Of a stretch of 64,000 bases of DNA, positions 26,465-35,595 are shown in pieces. Origin of the DNA: Flammeovirgaceae bacterium (GTDB lineage Bacteria > Bacteroidota > Bacteroidia > Cytophagales > Cyclobacteriaceae); assembly GCA_027487845.1 (NCBI GenBank), contig JAIYCV010000048.1, positions 21,666 through 85,665 of the forward strand, given 5' to 3'. Each line of letters opens with the position of its first letter. The first letter of the stretch is position 1. The position numbers and the translations under genes are program-made. The notes under the pieces are model-generated. The model did not search any database, had not been told where the DNA came from, and was given only the letters and a program-made list of their open reading frames with translations.

Positions 26465-26957
26465 AAAGCTTTTACTTCTGCTGTTCTTAACTACCCAGAT
26501 AATGGCCTTCGCGCAAGACGAAGAAAAGAGCATTCCGCCTGCCGCACGCCAGAAAATAGAAACCGCAAGAATTGCATTATTGTCAGATCGACTGGCATTA
26601 ACCTCTCAACAAGCCGAGAAATTCTGGCCTGTCTACCGGGAATACAACAATAAGAAGACGGAGTTGAAACGTGATTTTAATCGGGCGAAAAAGTTGATTG
26701 ATCCTGCAAAGGGGGATGCGAAACAAGAGCAAGAATTGATTGATTTTGGCTTTACTATAAAACAAAAAGAACTTGATTTAGAGAAAGAATATTCTGGAAA
26801 AATTCTTCAAATCATCACACCACAACAGCTTCTTAGTTTAAAAAAGGCAGAACAAGACTTTCGCCAACTTATTTTGGATCAGTTGCAACAACGGAGATTG
26901 CAACAGCAGCGTAGGGAAAATTTCAGAGATAAAAATCAACGATTAAAGGAAAATTGA
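26451..26957 (+). CDS. Spy/CpxP-like periplasmic protein
   Basis: A 168-residue protein starting MNTFKKLLLLLFLTTQIMAFAQ (signal peptide; an upstream in-frame ATG at 26442 is also possible). The mature part is nearly all helical and charged, with two LTxxQ-type motifs: LALTSQQAEKFWPVYREYNNKKTELK and IITPQQLLSLKKAEQDFRQLIL. That pattern is the signature of the Spy/CpxP group of periplasmic stress chaperones. The tail is very Gln/Arg-rich (QQRRLQQQRRENFRD), which is unusual for the group. It is the third gene of the sigma operon and may feed back on the sigma/anti-sigma pair, as CpxP does for Cpx (inference). Confidence 0.7.
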   Translation: MNTFKKLLLLLFLTTQIMAFAQDEEKSIPPAARQKIETARIALLSDRLALTSQQAEKFWPVYREYNNKKTELKRDFNRAKKLIDPAKGDAKQEQELIDFGFTIKQKELDLEKEYSGKILQIITPQQLLSLKKAEQDFRQLILDQLQQRRLQQQRRENFRDKNQRLKEN

Positions 26958-26982
26958 GCATATTTTTAGGATATTGCTCGTT

Positions 26983-27927
26983 GTGCAGAAACAACTTCTG
27001 TTAATACTGACAATTTTTCTTTCTTTCGCTTGTGCTTGGTCTCAAGATCGAAAAACAGATTCTTTACAGATAAAGTTAAAACGCGTTTACTCGGAACTAG
27101 ATTCCCTGTTTAGTTCCAGTGACTCAACCTCAACAATTGGTTTAATAGAAAGCTTTTTGACCTCGCCAAGGCCAAAAGATAGCTCGAAATTGCTAGTCAG
27201 ACTCGGGTACAACAGCAATATATCCGCCATGAATCAAACACTGGGTATTAATCAGTTTGGCATCTCACCGGGCATATCCTATTACCACAAATCAGGCCTT
27301 TATGCCGATGTTTCGTCCTACTGGAGTAAGCAGTTCGTTCCACCTGTTTATCTTACTATCTTTTCAGCAGGATATTTGAATGCACTGTCCAGAAAATATC
27401 TCCTGAATTTAGAGTATAGTTATTTGCTTTATCCAAACCGTGACGACAGTACTACACCTTACACTAATTCATTTACAATCGGTAATCAACTTGACTTTAC
27501 ACCGATACAATTTAGGATCGATTACTATTATTATTTTGGATCACAAACTGCCCACCGGATTTTGCCAAGCCTCGGGCTAACATTCGAAAAAAAGAATGTT
27601 GGGAAAATCAAAAGATTAGCGTTCATACCGTCTTTTTCGATATTATTTGGAACCGAGAGTACTCAAGAATATGTGCCGTTGACATTATCTGCTCAACAAA
27701 TTTTAGATCGGCTGAAAACGGGAGGATCTCTTTACAACATTGAGACCGTTACCGTGTTCGGCCTCATGAATTATTCTTTTACTTTTCCTTTCAGTGCAAG
27801 AACCAAGTCATGGGCTTATCAGTTGAGTTATACCTACAACATTCCGCGGGCGTTGCCTGATGAAGAACTTAGTCTTGCAAACACGGGCTACCTTTCGATG
27901 AGCATTGGGCGCTATATTAAACTATAA
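26983..27927 (+). CDS. Outer-membrane beta-barrel protein, unknown function
   Basis: A 314-residue protein starting at GTG 26983 (MQKQLLLILTIFLSFACAWSQ, a good signal peptide); the TTG at 26974 would add three residues. After a short acidic/Ser-rich linker (SLFSSSDSTSTIG) the sequence shows long amphipathic strands: LLVRLGYNSNISAM, FGISPGISYYHKSGLYADVSSYW, KYLLNLEYSYLLYP, FRIDYYYYFGSQT, LAFIPSFSILFG, WAYQLSYTYNIPRAL and a terminal TGYLSMSIGRYIKL. This is a barrel of ten or more strands. Its place right after a Spy-like gene suggests an envelope-stress regulon member. No family name is assigned. Confidence 0.7.
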   Translation: MQKQLLLILTIFLSFACAWSQDRKTDSLQIKLKRVYSELDSLFSSSDSTSTIGLIESFLTSPRPKDSSKLLVRLGYNSNISAMNQTLGINQFGISPGISYYHKSGLYADVSSYWSKQFVPPVYLTIFSAGYLNALSRKYLLNLEYSYLLYPNRDDSTTPYTNSFTIGNQLDFTPIQFRIDYYYYFGSQTAHRILPSLGLTFEKKNVGKIKRLAFIPSFSILFGTESTQEYVPLTLSAQQILDRLKTGGSLYNIETVTVFGLMNYSFTFPFSARTKSWAYQLSYTYNIPRALPDEELSLANTGYLSMSIGRYIKL

Positions 27928-27996
27928 TAAGGCCGCATAAAGTTTGTTTGAAAACACGAGGCCTTTCCATACTTTTATCAAATTCAAAATCATACT

Positions 27997-29886
27997 ATGA
28001 AGACTCTTTTCATTCTAATAAGCTTGTTGGGTACTCTTATTGCTAATGCACAAGAATATCGCTGGCAGCAGCGAGTTGAATACCAAATGGATGTTCATCT
28101 AGATGTTAAAACACATCGCCTAAATGGAATCCAAAAACTGGCATACTTTAACAATTCACCAGATACACTTTCTAAAGTATACTATCACCTCTACTTCAAT
28201 GCATTTCAGCCGGGAAGTATGATGGATGTACGGTCAAGAAATTTACCCGATCCGGATAGAAGGGTAATAGATAGGATTTTCAAATTGAAAGACGATGAAA
28301 TTGGATACCAGCATATTCAATCATTGAAACAGGAGGGCAAAGAGCTATCCTACTCAATTTCAGGCACGGTGATGGAGGTGACGCTAGCAAAACCATTACT
28401 GCCAAAAAGTAAGGCGGTGTTTGAACTGCAATTCGAAGCTCAAGTGCCTCTGCAAATACGAAGATCGGGCAGGGATAACAAGGAGGGTATTGCTTATTCC
28501 ATGACCCAGTGGTATCCAAAGATGGCAGAATATGATTACCAAGGGTGGCACGCTTACCAATATGTGGCAAGAGAGTTTCACGGTGTCTGGGGAGATTTTG
28601 ACGTGAAGATTTCGTTAGACTCAACCTATATTGTTGGCGGCACTGGCGTTCTCCAAAATCCAACAGCGATTGGCAGAGGGTATAAGATGCCCGAAGCAAA
28701 ACCAGCTCCAAAAGGAAAAGCGCAAGTAAAGATCGTTTCAACTAAACCAATTGACAATCGCCTCTCGTGGCATTTTGTGGCGAAAGACGTTATCGATTTT
28801 GCATGGGCCGCAGATCCAGACTACGCGCATGACATTCAACAAGTTCCTAATGGGCCAGAACTCCATTTCTTTTATCAGAAAAATGAAAAGACAATTGAGA
28901 CCTGGAAGAAAATGCAGCCTTACGCGGTGAGAACCTTTGAGTATTTGAATGAGCATTTTGGAAAGTATCCCTTCACAACGTATTCAATCATCCAAGGTGG
29001 CGATGGCGGGATGGAATACCCTATGTGCACCTTGATTTTAGGGGAAGGCCAATTTCGCGGGGTGACAGGAACTATGATGCATGAAGTTGCGCATAGCTGG
29101 TACCAAATGGCATTGGCTTCCAACGAAGCATTGTATCCTTGGATGGACGAGGGTTTTACAGACTTTGCAAGTAGTGAAGCGGAGGCCGCACTTTTTGATG
29201 AGGCCGAACCGCACAAAGGAAGTTATCAAGCTTATTTTGGTTTGGCGGCAAGCGGTTTGCAAGAACCAGCAAGCCAACATTCGGATCACTATTCTACCAA
29301 TAGAGCCTATAGTATTATGGCTTATAGCATGGGGGCTATCTTCCTAAATCAGCTCAAGTATTTAATTGGGGAAGAGCGCTTTTATCAAGGCATGAAACTG
29401 TACTATACTTCTTGGAAAATGAAACACCCTGAACCCAATGATTTTATAAAAGTAATGGAGAAAGTATCGGGGCTTCAATTGCATTGGTATTTAAGATATT
29501 GGATAAACACCACTAAGAAAATTGATTATGGCATAAATTCAATAACCAGTTCAGAATCAAAAACGCTCGTGTCGTTGTCTAGATTGGGGGATTTTCCAAT
29601 GCCAGTAGATTTGGTTGTTACGTACAATGATGGCTCAAAAGAATTGTATTACATCTCAATGAACGAACTTATGGGCAATAAACCAATGGAATTCAAAACG
29701 ATGTCACGAATAGAACTTGATTCCTGGCCTTGGGTAAATCCAACCTATACGTTAAAGATAAATCGCCCCACATCAGAGATCGAGTCGATCGAAATTGATC
29801 CTAGTCAGAGGATGGCTGACGTAAATAGGAAAAACAATAAAATTGTTATTTCAGAACTTCAACCCTACGTTGATCCGACCAAATAG
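27997..29886 (+). CDS. Secreted M1-family zinc metallopeptidase
   Basis: A 629-residue protease with signal peptide MKTLFILISLLGTLIANAQ. The gluzincin motif is complete: H362-E363-V-A-H366 in MMHEVAHSW, with the third zinc ligand Glu385 in WMDEGFTDFA, exactly 19 residues after His366. The exopeptidase motif GGMEYP is present at 338-342. An N-terminal beta-saddle domain precedes the catalytic domain; the C-terminal part is a beta-sandwich. M1 enzymes usually trim N-terminal residues; this group in Bacteroidetes is periplasmic or surface. No T9SS sorting domain is seen. It is downstream of the sigma/Spy/OMP run, with a 69-bp gap, so it may be part of the same regulon. Confidence 0.92.
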   Translation: MKTLFILISLLGTLIANAQEYRWQQRVEYQMDVHLDVKTHRLNGIQKLAYFNNSPDTLSKVYYHLYFNAFQPGSMMDVRSRNLPDPDRRVIDRIFKLKDDEIGYQHIQSLKQEGKELSYSISGTVMEVTLAKPLLPKSKAVFELQFEAQVPLQIRRSGRDNKEGIAYSMTQWYPKMAEYDYQGWHAYQYVAREFHGVWGDFDVKISLDSTYIVGGTGVLQNPTAIGRGYKMPEAKPAPKGKAQVKIVSTKPIDNRLSWHFVAKDVIDFAWAADPDYAHDIQQVPNGPELHFFYQKNEKTIETWKKMQPYAVRTFEYLNEHFGKYPFTTYSIIQGGDGGMEYPMCTLILGEGQFRGVTGTMMHEVAHSWYQMALASNEALYPWMDEGFTDFASSEAEAALFDEAEPHKGSYQAYFGLAASGLQEPASQHSDHYSTNRAYSIMAYSMGAIFLNQLKYLIGEERFYQGMKLYYTSWKMKHPEPNDFIKVMEKVSGLQLHWYLRYWINTTKKIDYGINSITSSESKTLVSLSRLGDFPMPVDLVVTYNDGSKELYYISMNELMGNKPMEFKTMSRIELDSWPWVNPTYTLKINRPTSEIESIEIDPSQRMADVNRKNNKIVISELQPYVDPTK

Positions 29887-29935
29887 AATTAAATTTTCTG
29901 GCTATATTGCCTTACTTTTTACTCAACTAATGCGC

Positions 29936-30385
29936 ATGGAAAAGAAAGCTGAGATTCAAAAAACAATTTACGACAATGCAAAAAGCCATTTTTTAGGGAA
30001 TTTTCCAGACTCGCTGCCGATTGAACAGGCTTATGTGCACATAGGGATGTATTTGGGGTGGATTATCGATCAAGAATTATACTCAGAATACTTCGAAGAT
30101 GAGGCCTCTGTGCAAATTTTTAGGTTCAAAAGAAGAGAAATTTCATGCACTATACTGAGCGAACTGTGGGACGGATATTTAGGCTTTGAACTCTTTAGCA
30201 AAGAAGGAAATATGTTTACTTACTATTACTATGGTGGTGGGCTGTACCGTGCCGATTATGACGAAATTTTAGTAAAAGCGTTACCTTCCATCTATCACGT
30301 TACCGACAGCTGGGAGAATTATGAGAAAATGACGTCCAGAATTTTGATGAGATTTCAAGACTGGAAAAGATTAGTCGGACGGTAG
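29936..30385 (+). CDS. Small cytoplasmic protein resembling DUF7832 family
   Basis: About 149 residues starting at ATG 29936 (an ATG at 29930 is also in frame); the longer open frame overlaps the M1 gene end. YDNAKSHFLGNFPDSLPIEQAYVHIGMYLGWIIDQELY and a Tyr-rich YYYYGGG stretch resemble the domain of unknown function that I recall as DUF7832 (pattern YDDAKWHYEGDFP...ATHIGMFLAW). No signal peptide or TM. Function unknown. It sits 49 bp after the peptidase and ends six bases before the convergent TPR-like gene. The family assignment is from memory and moderate at best. Confidence 0.5.
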   Translation: MEKKAEIQKTIYDNAKSHFLGNFPDSLPIEQAYVHIGMYLGWIIDQELYSEYFEDEASVQIFRFKRREISCTILSELWDGYLGFELFSKEGNMFTYYYYGGGLYRADYDEILVKALPSIYHVTDSWENYEKMTSRILMRFQDWKRLVGR

Positions 30386-30391
30386 AGTAAA

Positions 30392-32203
30392 TTACATCTT
30401 AATTAGTCTACCACTTTTATCTATCACTACTATTTTGGTCTCCCCTAAATCATCTACGAGTTTAATCGACAATTCTCCAGTCTCTTGAACAAAAATTAGC
30501 TCTGCAGGTTTCGAATCTAACAAATAGTTAAAGCTCCAAGCTAACCCATCAGATCGATAAATTTTTGCAACTGATGCAGTATATTTATCTTTTATCTTCC
30601 CTTCAGAAAAGATCAAGACAAAGTAAATCTGGTCTTTTCCGTCAGTCTTCGTCAAAGATCTTATCATGGACAGATTACGCTTTTTAAAATTTATTTTATC
30701 CACATTAAAAGTAGCACTCACATCTGCAATGCGAGAGGGCGTAATGGTGTAAAAATAGCCCGTTGCCAAAGAGTCGGCCCCGAACTTAAGCCCAGCGGTA
30801 AAGTGCTCTTTCTCGATTGACAACATTTGATGTTGCCGCCTCCTTACTGTTGAATCTGAAAAAAGTGGAATTGAGTCGGCTTTCGAAATAATCCAACTAA
30901 GTGAAAACTTCCTCCGTTCTAGCTCTTGTTGTTTTTTACTAGCCTCATTCGCGCCATACTCCTTAAGGGCATTTGCCAGCTTTTTGATTACCGATACATC
31001 TCCGTATGCTTTGCTAACAAAATCTTGATAGTTCATTGCATCATTTTCAATATCTCTCGTCAAAAACAAGCTCGCCAAACTATCCAATCGATTGGCCTGT
31101 CTAAATTCATTTTGCGTTAACAAAAACTTAAAATTTACATCTGCAGAATCCCGCCTCATCTTGTTCTCCACAACAACTGACCCGTATTTTAATTCAGCGA
31201 CTTTCAGGTCAAAAATAGAAGCCGGAAAGGGGTAACTGTCATACTTTTTCAACTTTGCAACTTCAAACTTTGATATTGCATCCTCTATCTGCTTATTCAC
31301 CGAAACGGAATCCTTTTTCAATTTTTCGCCTAGCAAATTTAGCTGAAAATCAGTTTTTGTTAGCTCTATACGAATGGGTTCAATATCGTTCGCAATCACA
31401 TCGGCTGCAGAATTAGCCCAAGCTTTGAAATTCCAAACGGGCACCTCATCTTTCATAAAATCAGAAGTACCCAGCCCATCTGAGTCATAGGATTTGATTG
31501 GCACAAATTTCAATACTTGATTGTAACCTGCCTTAACTGTTAATTTCGAAATGGCTTTGTAGTTATCAAATGCAGTTGTAAAAGAGTCATACAAAAGGAT
31601 AAAATTGTGCAGCGTTTCTTTCGTCTTTTCACTCGATAACAAATAGAATTTATTTTCTGGAAGCCCCTGCTTAACTTCCTGAAACCGTTTAACTGAGGAT
31701 ATATATTTTTGTTCGGCCTGAATAAAATAGTCTTTCAATTTTCGAACATTTTGTTTTCGCTCTTTAACCGAAGCAATCCTTTTTTCGATGTCCAATTTTA
31801 CGTCCGATAGTTTTACGCCAAACTCGCCTGTTCGTAAATCTCTTCGATTATAAACTTGGTAGTATTCATCGTTTCTCCGGATTTCTCTTTCGTCAATCGT
31901 CTTGTTTGCAGTCTCCAAATTAAGTATGGCTGAGTCTGCATGCTGAATTAGCAATTCGGTCTCTTTCAACACGTCCTCTTTTAATGTTTTTTCTTGAAAA
32001 ATAATGCCTAAAAACAAGTAGGCATTCGGGTTATCATTGTTGTCTTTAATATACTTTTTTAAAAATGGTTCCGCTTGATCATATTGCTTGGCATTCAGCA
32101 AAATAATCAAGTCTTTATATTTCACTTTCTTTTGCGCATTCACTAAAATGGCATTTACGAATAAGAGGGAGAACAAAATCAGTAAACTTCTTGTCATTTT
32201 CAT
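30392..32203 (-). CDS. Exported TPR-containing protein of unknown function
   Basis: A 603-residue protein with a signal peptide (MKMTRSLLILFSLLFVNAILVNAQ). It begins with a tetratricopeptide-like pair (KDLIILLNAKQYDQAEPFLKKYIKDN and PNAYLFLGIIFQEK), then a long charged helical region with probable coiled coil (VKERKQNVRKLKDYFIQAEQKYISSVKRF), and a C-terminal beta-rich part (YTASVAKIYRSDGLAWSFNYLL ... IVVIDKSGRLIKM). No catalytic motif is recognised. It ends at a convergent junction with the DUF7832-like gene and is divergent from the TlpA-like gene. Confidence 0.75.
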   Translation of the reverse strand: MKMTRSLLILFSLLFVNAILVNAQKKVKYKDLIILLNAKQYDQAEPFLKKYIKDNNDNPNAYLFLGIIFQEKTLKEDVLKETELLIQHADSAILNLETANKTIDEREIRRNDEYYQVYNRRDLRTGEFGVKLSDVKLDIEKRIASVKERKQNVRKLKDYFIQAEQKYISSVKRFQEVKQGLPENKFYLLSSEKTKETLHNFILLYDSFTTAFDNYKAISKLTVKAGYNQVLKFVPIKSYDSDGLGTSDFMKDEVPVWNFKAWANSAADVIANDIEPIRIELTKTDFQLNLLGEKLKKDSVSVNKQIEDAISKFEVAKLKKYDSYPFPASIFDLKVAELKYGSVVVENKMRRDSADVNFKFLLTQNEFRQANRLDSLASLFLTRDIENDAMNYQDFVSKAYGDVSVIKKLANALKEYGANEASKKQQELERRKFSLSWIISKADSIPLFSDSTVRRRQHQMLSIEKEHFTAGLKFGADSLATGYFYTITPSRIADVSATFNVDKINFKKRNLSMIRSLTKTDGKDQIYFVLIFSEGKIKDKYTASVAKIYRSDGLAWSFNYLLDSKPAELIFVQETGELSIKLVDDLGETKIVVIDKSGRLIKM

Positions 32204-32257
32204 TTAATAAATTGCTCTAAGTTATGAAATTACTGACATTTGATAAAAGAAAGGAAA

Positions 32258-32848
32258 ATGGACAAGGCTCTCATTTTAATAAAAAAGAATATCAGTACAA
32301 TTGCCTTTGCAGCACTATTGATCTTGATGGTGACAGGTAACCTTGGCATCGTTACAACCGCGGCACAGTCGATTTTGCTTAAGACTGGAATAATGAATGC
32401 CAATGCCGATGTGGTAGATGATACTGAAATTTTTGATTTCAACTTTTCAGTTAGGGATATAAAAGGGAATATTGTTTCGGCTGATCAATTTAAAGGAAAA
32501 GTGATATTTCTTAATTTATGGGCAACTTGGTGCGGGCCCTGTAGGGCCGAGATGCCTACCATACAAGATTTGTATAATGAGGTAGATCATGAAAAGATTG
32601 TTTTCCTAATGCTGTCTTTAGATAACATTGGTGATGAAGAGAAGGTCAAAAAATTTATCACTAAAAAAGAATTTACCTTTCCTGTATATACGCGAACCAC
32701 ATCGTTACCAGAGCTGCTTCACGTGCCATCGATTCCCACCACCCTAGTGGTGTCAAAGGGTGGGAAAGTAGTTTCAAGAAACGTAGGTACGAATAATTTT
32801 AACACTAAAAAGTTTAAAAATTTTCTTTTAGAACAGACGTCAAAGTAA
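32258..32848 (+). CDS. Membrane-anchored TlpA/ResA-type thiol-disulfide oxidoreductase
   Basis: A 196-residue protein beginning MDKALILIKKNISTIAFAALLILMV (one TM segment, an uncleaved anchor). The soluble part is a thioredoxin fold of the AhpC/TlpA type: FSVRDIKGNIVSADQFKGKVIFLNLWATWCGPCRAEMP with the redox CGPC at residues 92-95, and IPTTLVVSKGGKVV holding the cis-Pro. It reduces or isomerises disulfides, or serves cytochrome c maturation in the periplasm. The ATG at 32258 follows an AAGGA-like stretch; an upstream TTG at 32240 is less likely. Confidence 0.9.
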   Translation: MDKALILIKKNISTIAFAALLILMVTGNLGIVTTAAQSILLKTGIMNANADVVDDTEIFDFNFSVRDIKGNIVSADQFKGKVIFLNLWATWCGPCRAEMPTIQDLYNEVDHEKIVFLMLSLDNIGDEEKVKKFITKKEFTFPVYTRTTSLPELLHVPSIPTTLVVSKGGKVVSRNVGTNNFNTKKFKNFLLEQTSK

Positions 32849-32977
32849 ATAAAACTAAGTTTGACGGGTGCTTAGAATAACAGAAACATTCCGTGATCGG
32901 TAGGTATTGATATGGTCGCGAAAAATCTTTTCATTAAAAATCGTAACTTCGTAGCCTCAAACTAAAATCCAACCAAC

Positions 32978-33520
32978 ATGTTAAAGAAAATTCTAATCGG
33001 CTTTGGTCTATTGATCTTGGCCGTGGTTCTATTTTTCGCCTACGCCAGCTTGTTTCCAGCAAGCCCAAGAAAGGAGACAACATTCAATAATAATGGGTTG
33101 GATATTAAGGTTTCTTATGGCCAGCCGTCAAAAAAAGGTAGAGTTATTTTTGGCGAAGAAGCTGACAAAGCACTTCAGCCGTACGGCAAATATTGGAGAC
33201 TTGGTGCCAATGCTGCGACCGAGATCACATTCAGTAAAGACGTGGTATTCGCTGGCAAAGCAGTAAAAGCGGGAAGCTACAGAATGTATGCAGTGCCAGG
33301 GGCAACTTCTTTTCAAGTTTCATTAAACAGCGAGCTTGGCGTTAACCTTGCATATCAAGAACCTGATTATAAATTAGATGTGTTAAAAGTGGATGTTGCG
33401 ACAAGCGCAAATCCTGCCGAGGTTGAAAAATTTGTGATTGAATTTTCTGCCGATGGTACTACCACCAACATGGATTTTATGTGGGATAAAGTAGTTGTAA
33501 GGGTGCCCATCACAAATTAA
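32978..33520 (+). CDS. DUF2911 domain protein, membrane-anchored
   Basis: A 180-residue protein with an N-terminal TM/signal segment (LIGFGLLILAVVLFFAYASLFP). The domain KVSYGQPSKKGRVIFGEEADKALQPYGKYWRLGANAATEITFSKDVVFAGKAVKAGSYRMYAVPG matches the Bacteroidetes DUF2911 pattern (GRxIFG, YGxxWRxGANE, AGxYSLF). It is a small beta-sandwich-like periplasmic protein. Function is unknown. It lies 6 bp before the amidohydrolase gene. Confidence 0.85.
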   Translation: MLKKILIGFGLLILAVVLFFAYASLFPASPRKETTFNNNGLDIKVSYGQPSKKGRVIFGEEADKALQPYGKYWRLGANAATEITFSKDVVFAGKAVKAGSYRMYAVPGATSFQVSLNSELGVNLAYQEPDYKLDVLKVDVATSANPAEVEKFVIEFSADGTTTNMDFMWDKVVVRVPITN

Positions 33521-33526
33521 AAGGCC

Positions 33527-34651
33527 TTGATCAAGTTCATTCAAAAAAGGTGGGTGGCATTGCCACTCACTTTTGTTTTTCTGGTGCTTATCTATTGGAT
33601 AATAGGTAAAATACAATATCGCTTAAACGTAATGGATGTGGAGGAATATGAGCCTATATCTACCCTTAAAGTCCCGCAACATCCTTTAACAAAAGCCAAG
33701 TTCCCTTTTATTGATGTTCATAATCATCAATGGACTATGCCTATTCGAAACTTGGATGGCTTGGTAACCGATATGGATTCATTGAACATGAGTGTGATGG
33801 TTAACTTGAGTGGCTTCAGAGGTACACTTTTAGATTGGTCGCTCGATAATGTTCAAAAGCATTATGCTAACCGCTTTGCTGTTTTTATTAACATTAATTT
33901 TGAAGAGCTGGACAACAAGGGCTGGCCTGAGAATGCGCTCACCCTGCTTGAAGCAGGAGTAAAACAGGGCGTCCGCGGATTGAAGATTTATAAAAGTCTG
34001 GGATTAACAGACGTTGAAAATGACGGAAATAGAATTGCTGTCGATGACCCTCGGCTGGACCCCGTCTGGGCAAAGTGCGGAGAATTGGGTATTCCCGTTC
34101 TCATCCATTCGGGCGAACCCTCTTCCTTCTGGAAACCCAAAGACAAGAACAACGAACGGTGGTTGGAATTAAAGCAAGAACCCAGTAGGTACCGCGACCC
34201 ATCGAAAGTACCTCCTTTCGAGCAAATTATGGAAGAGCAACACCGTGTTTTCAGAAAGCATCCAGAAACAAAATTCATAAATGCTCACTTAGGCTGGTAT
34301 GGCAATGACCTCGAGACGCTAGGTAAATTATTTGACGAATTGCCCAACGTTTACACGGAGTTAGGTGCTGTGCTGGCCGAACTTGGAAGGCAACCTCGCT
34401 TTGCTAAGGCCTGGATGATTAAGTACCAAGACAGGGTAATGTTTGGTAAAGATACCTATGCGAAAAAAGAGTACTACACCTATTTTCGCGTGCTTGAAAC
34501 CGAGGATGAGTATTTCGATTATTATCGCAAGCGCCATGCCCATTGGAAAATGTACGGTCTTGGATTGCCCGATTCTGTGCTTAAGAAAGTGTATTATAAA
34601 AACGCGCTCAACATAATTCCTTCACTAGATAAATCATTATTCCCAAACTAA
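33527..34651 (+). CDS. Membrane-anchored amidohydrolase (PF04909-like)
   Basis: A 374-residue protein with an N-terminal transmembrane segment (VALPLTFVFLVLIYWIIGKI). The TIM-barrel metal-site motifs are FIDVHNHQWTM (HxH-like, first strand), VLIHSGEPSSFW, FINAHLGWYG and MFGKDTYAKK. This resembles the Amidohydro_2 group (decarboxylases such as ACMSD and lactonases); the HNHQ form rather than HxH is a mild departure. The substrate is unknown. The start is TTG (33527), six bases after the DUF2911 gene; FMN reductase follows 6 bp later, so the three form an operon. Confidence 0.8.
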   Translation: MIKFIQKRWVALPLTFVFLVLIYWIIGKIQYRLNVMDVEEYEPISTLKVPQHPLTKAKFPFIDVHNHQWTMPIRNLDGLVTDMDSLNMSVMVNLSGFRGTLLDWSLDNVQKHYANRFAVFININFEELDNKGWPENALTLLEAGVKQGVRGLKIYKSLGLTDVENDGNRIAVDDPRLDPVWAKCGELGIPVLIHSGEPSSFWKPKDKNNERWLELKQEPSRYRDPSKVPPFEQIMEEQHRVFRKHPETKFINAHLGWYGNDLETLGKLFDELPNVYTELGAVLAELGRQPRFAKAWMIKYQDRVMFGKDTYAKKEYYTYFRVLETEDEYFDYYRKRHAHWKMYGLGLPDSVLKKVYYKNALNIIPSLDKSLFPN

Positions 34652-34657
34652 TTAAAT

Positions 34658-35218
34658 ATGAGATCGATTGTAATTATCTCCGCCAGTATAAGGACCAATC
34701 GCGAAAGCCATCGCGCTGCATTATTCTTTAAAAAATTCATCACAGAAAATAATATCGCGTCCGCTGCGATGGTGGATCTACACGAATTGGATTTTCCTTT
34801 GTTCCACGAGCGCCTCAGCCATCAAACCAACCCTATTCCAGCGGCCATTGAATTTAGTAACAACATCCAACAAGCAGATGGCGTCATCGTTGTAACGCCC
34901 GAATATAATGGCGGTTATCCTGCCAGTTTAAAAAACGCTATCGACCTAATCTATAACGAATGGCATCGAAAGCCAGTTGGTATTGTCACAGTATCAGACG
35001 GTGTTTTTGGAGGTACGCAAGTAATTACTTCCCTTCAATTCACCCTTTGGAAAATGCGCGCCTGGACAATTCCTGCGATGTTTCCTGTCCCAAAAGTTAA
35101 GGAGACCTTTAGAGAAGATGGAGCGCCAACGGATGAATCAACCAACAAAAGAGCTCACCTTTTCATGAATGAACTGATTTGGTGCATGGACGCTGTAGAG
35201 AAAATGAAAGCGGTTTAA
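34658..35218 (+). CDS. NAD(P)H-dependent FMN reductase family protein
   Basis: A 186-residue flavodoxin-fold protein. The FMN-binding pattern is seen in IISASIRTNRESHRAAL (phosphate loop, usually GSxRxxS) and VTPEYNGGYPASLKNAIDLI, plus GIVTVSDGVFGG. It likely reduces FMN or quinones with NAD(P)H. The P-loop starts ISASIRTNRES rather than GSxRxxS, a small variation. It is the last gene of the DUF2911-amidohydrolase unit; the region after it (35219-35558) has no recognisable gene. Confidence 0.88.
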   Translation: MRSIVIISASIRTNRESHRAALFFKKFITENNIASAAMVDLHELDFPLFHERLSHQTNPIPAAIEFSNNIQQADGVIVVTPEYNGGYPASLKNAIDLIYNEWHRKPVGIVTVSDGVFGGTQVITSLQFTLWKMRAWTIPAMFPVPKVKETFREDGAPTDESTNKRAHLFMNELIWCMDAVEKMKAV

Positions 35219-35558
35219 GTTGTAAGCTGCAAGTGGGCCAAGAATCTTAAAAAAAACGAAAAATTTTGACTGGCAGGGCTTTGAAATTCATTAATTGAAA
35301 GAGGTCTCCCAAAGTTAAACCAATATTCTGATAACAATAAAATCAAGTAACAACACGGCAACACAACAAAAATCAGCTGTGTAAAATAGCACAAACCGTT
35401 GCAATTGATATTTTTAAAATATTTACTAAAAACTTTCAACAATACATTGTAGGGCAACCTCAGCCATTGGCCTAAATCACCTTTCGCCTAACACCTGTTT
35501 TCAGAATTAAATTCTGTATTGTCATTAATTTAACCCGCTTTAAGTAGATTTTATCCAG
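35219..35558. other. AT-rich intergenic region without a convincing gene
   Basis: About 340 bp between the FMN reductase and the small ORF at 35596. It has an 80-aa minus-strand ORF (35215-35457) with an odd hydrophobic, Cys-rich composition that runs 4 bases into the FMN reductase end, which I do not accept as a gene. No terminator hairpin or RNA gene was recognised. Confidence 0.6.
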
Positions 35559-35590
35559 TTTGCATTAGAACCTTGCAGAACATAATTTCG
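35559..35590 (+). promoter_or_regulatory. Putative Bacteroidetes-type promoter before 35596
   Basis: TTTG at 35559-35562, a 20-bp spacer, and TAATTTCG at 35583-35590 (one mismatch to TAnnTTTG). The predicted start lies close to the ATG at 35596, so the transcript would have an almost absent leader. Confidence 0.45.
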
Positions 35591-35595
35591 TATCA

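Noticed and set aside
27928..27996. GGCC...GGCC inverted repeat as a terminator before the M1 peptidase
   Set aside because: The stem is only 6 bp with a loop over 20 bases and no T-tract.
28280..29347. Antisense and alternate-frame ORFs within the M1 peptidase
   Set aside because: Low-complexity shadows in other frames of a well supported gene.
35215..35457. 80-aa minus-strand ORF after the FMN reductase
   Set aside because: Runs into the FMN reductase end and has odd hydrophobic/Cys-rich composition; no promoter or family.
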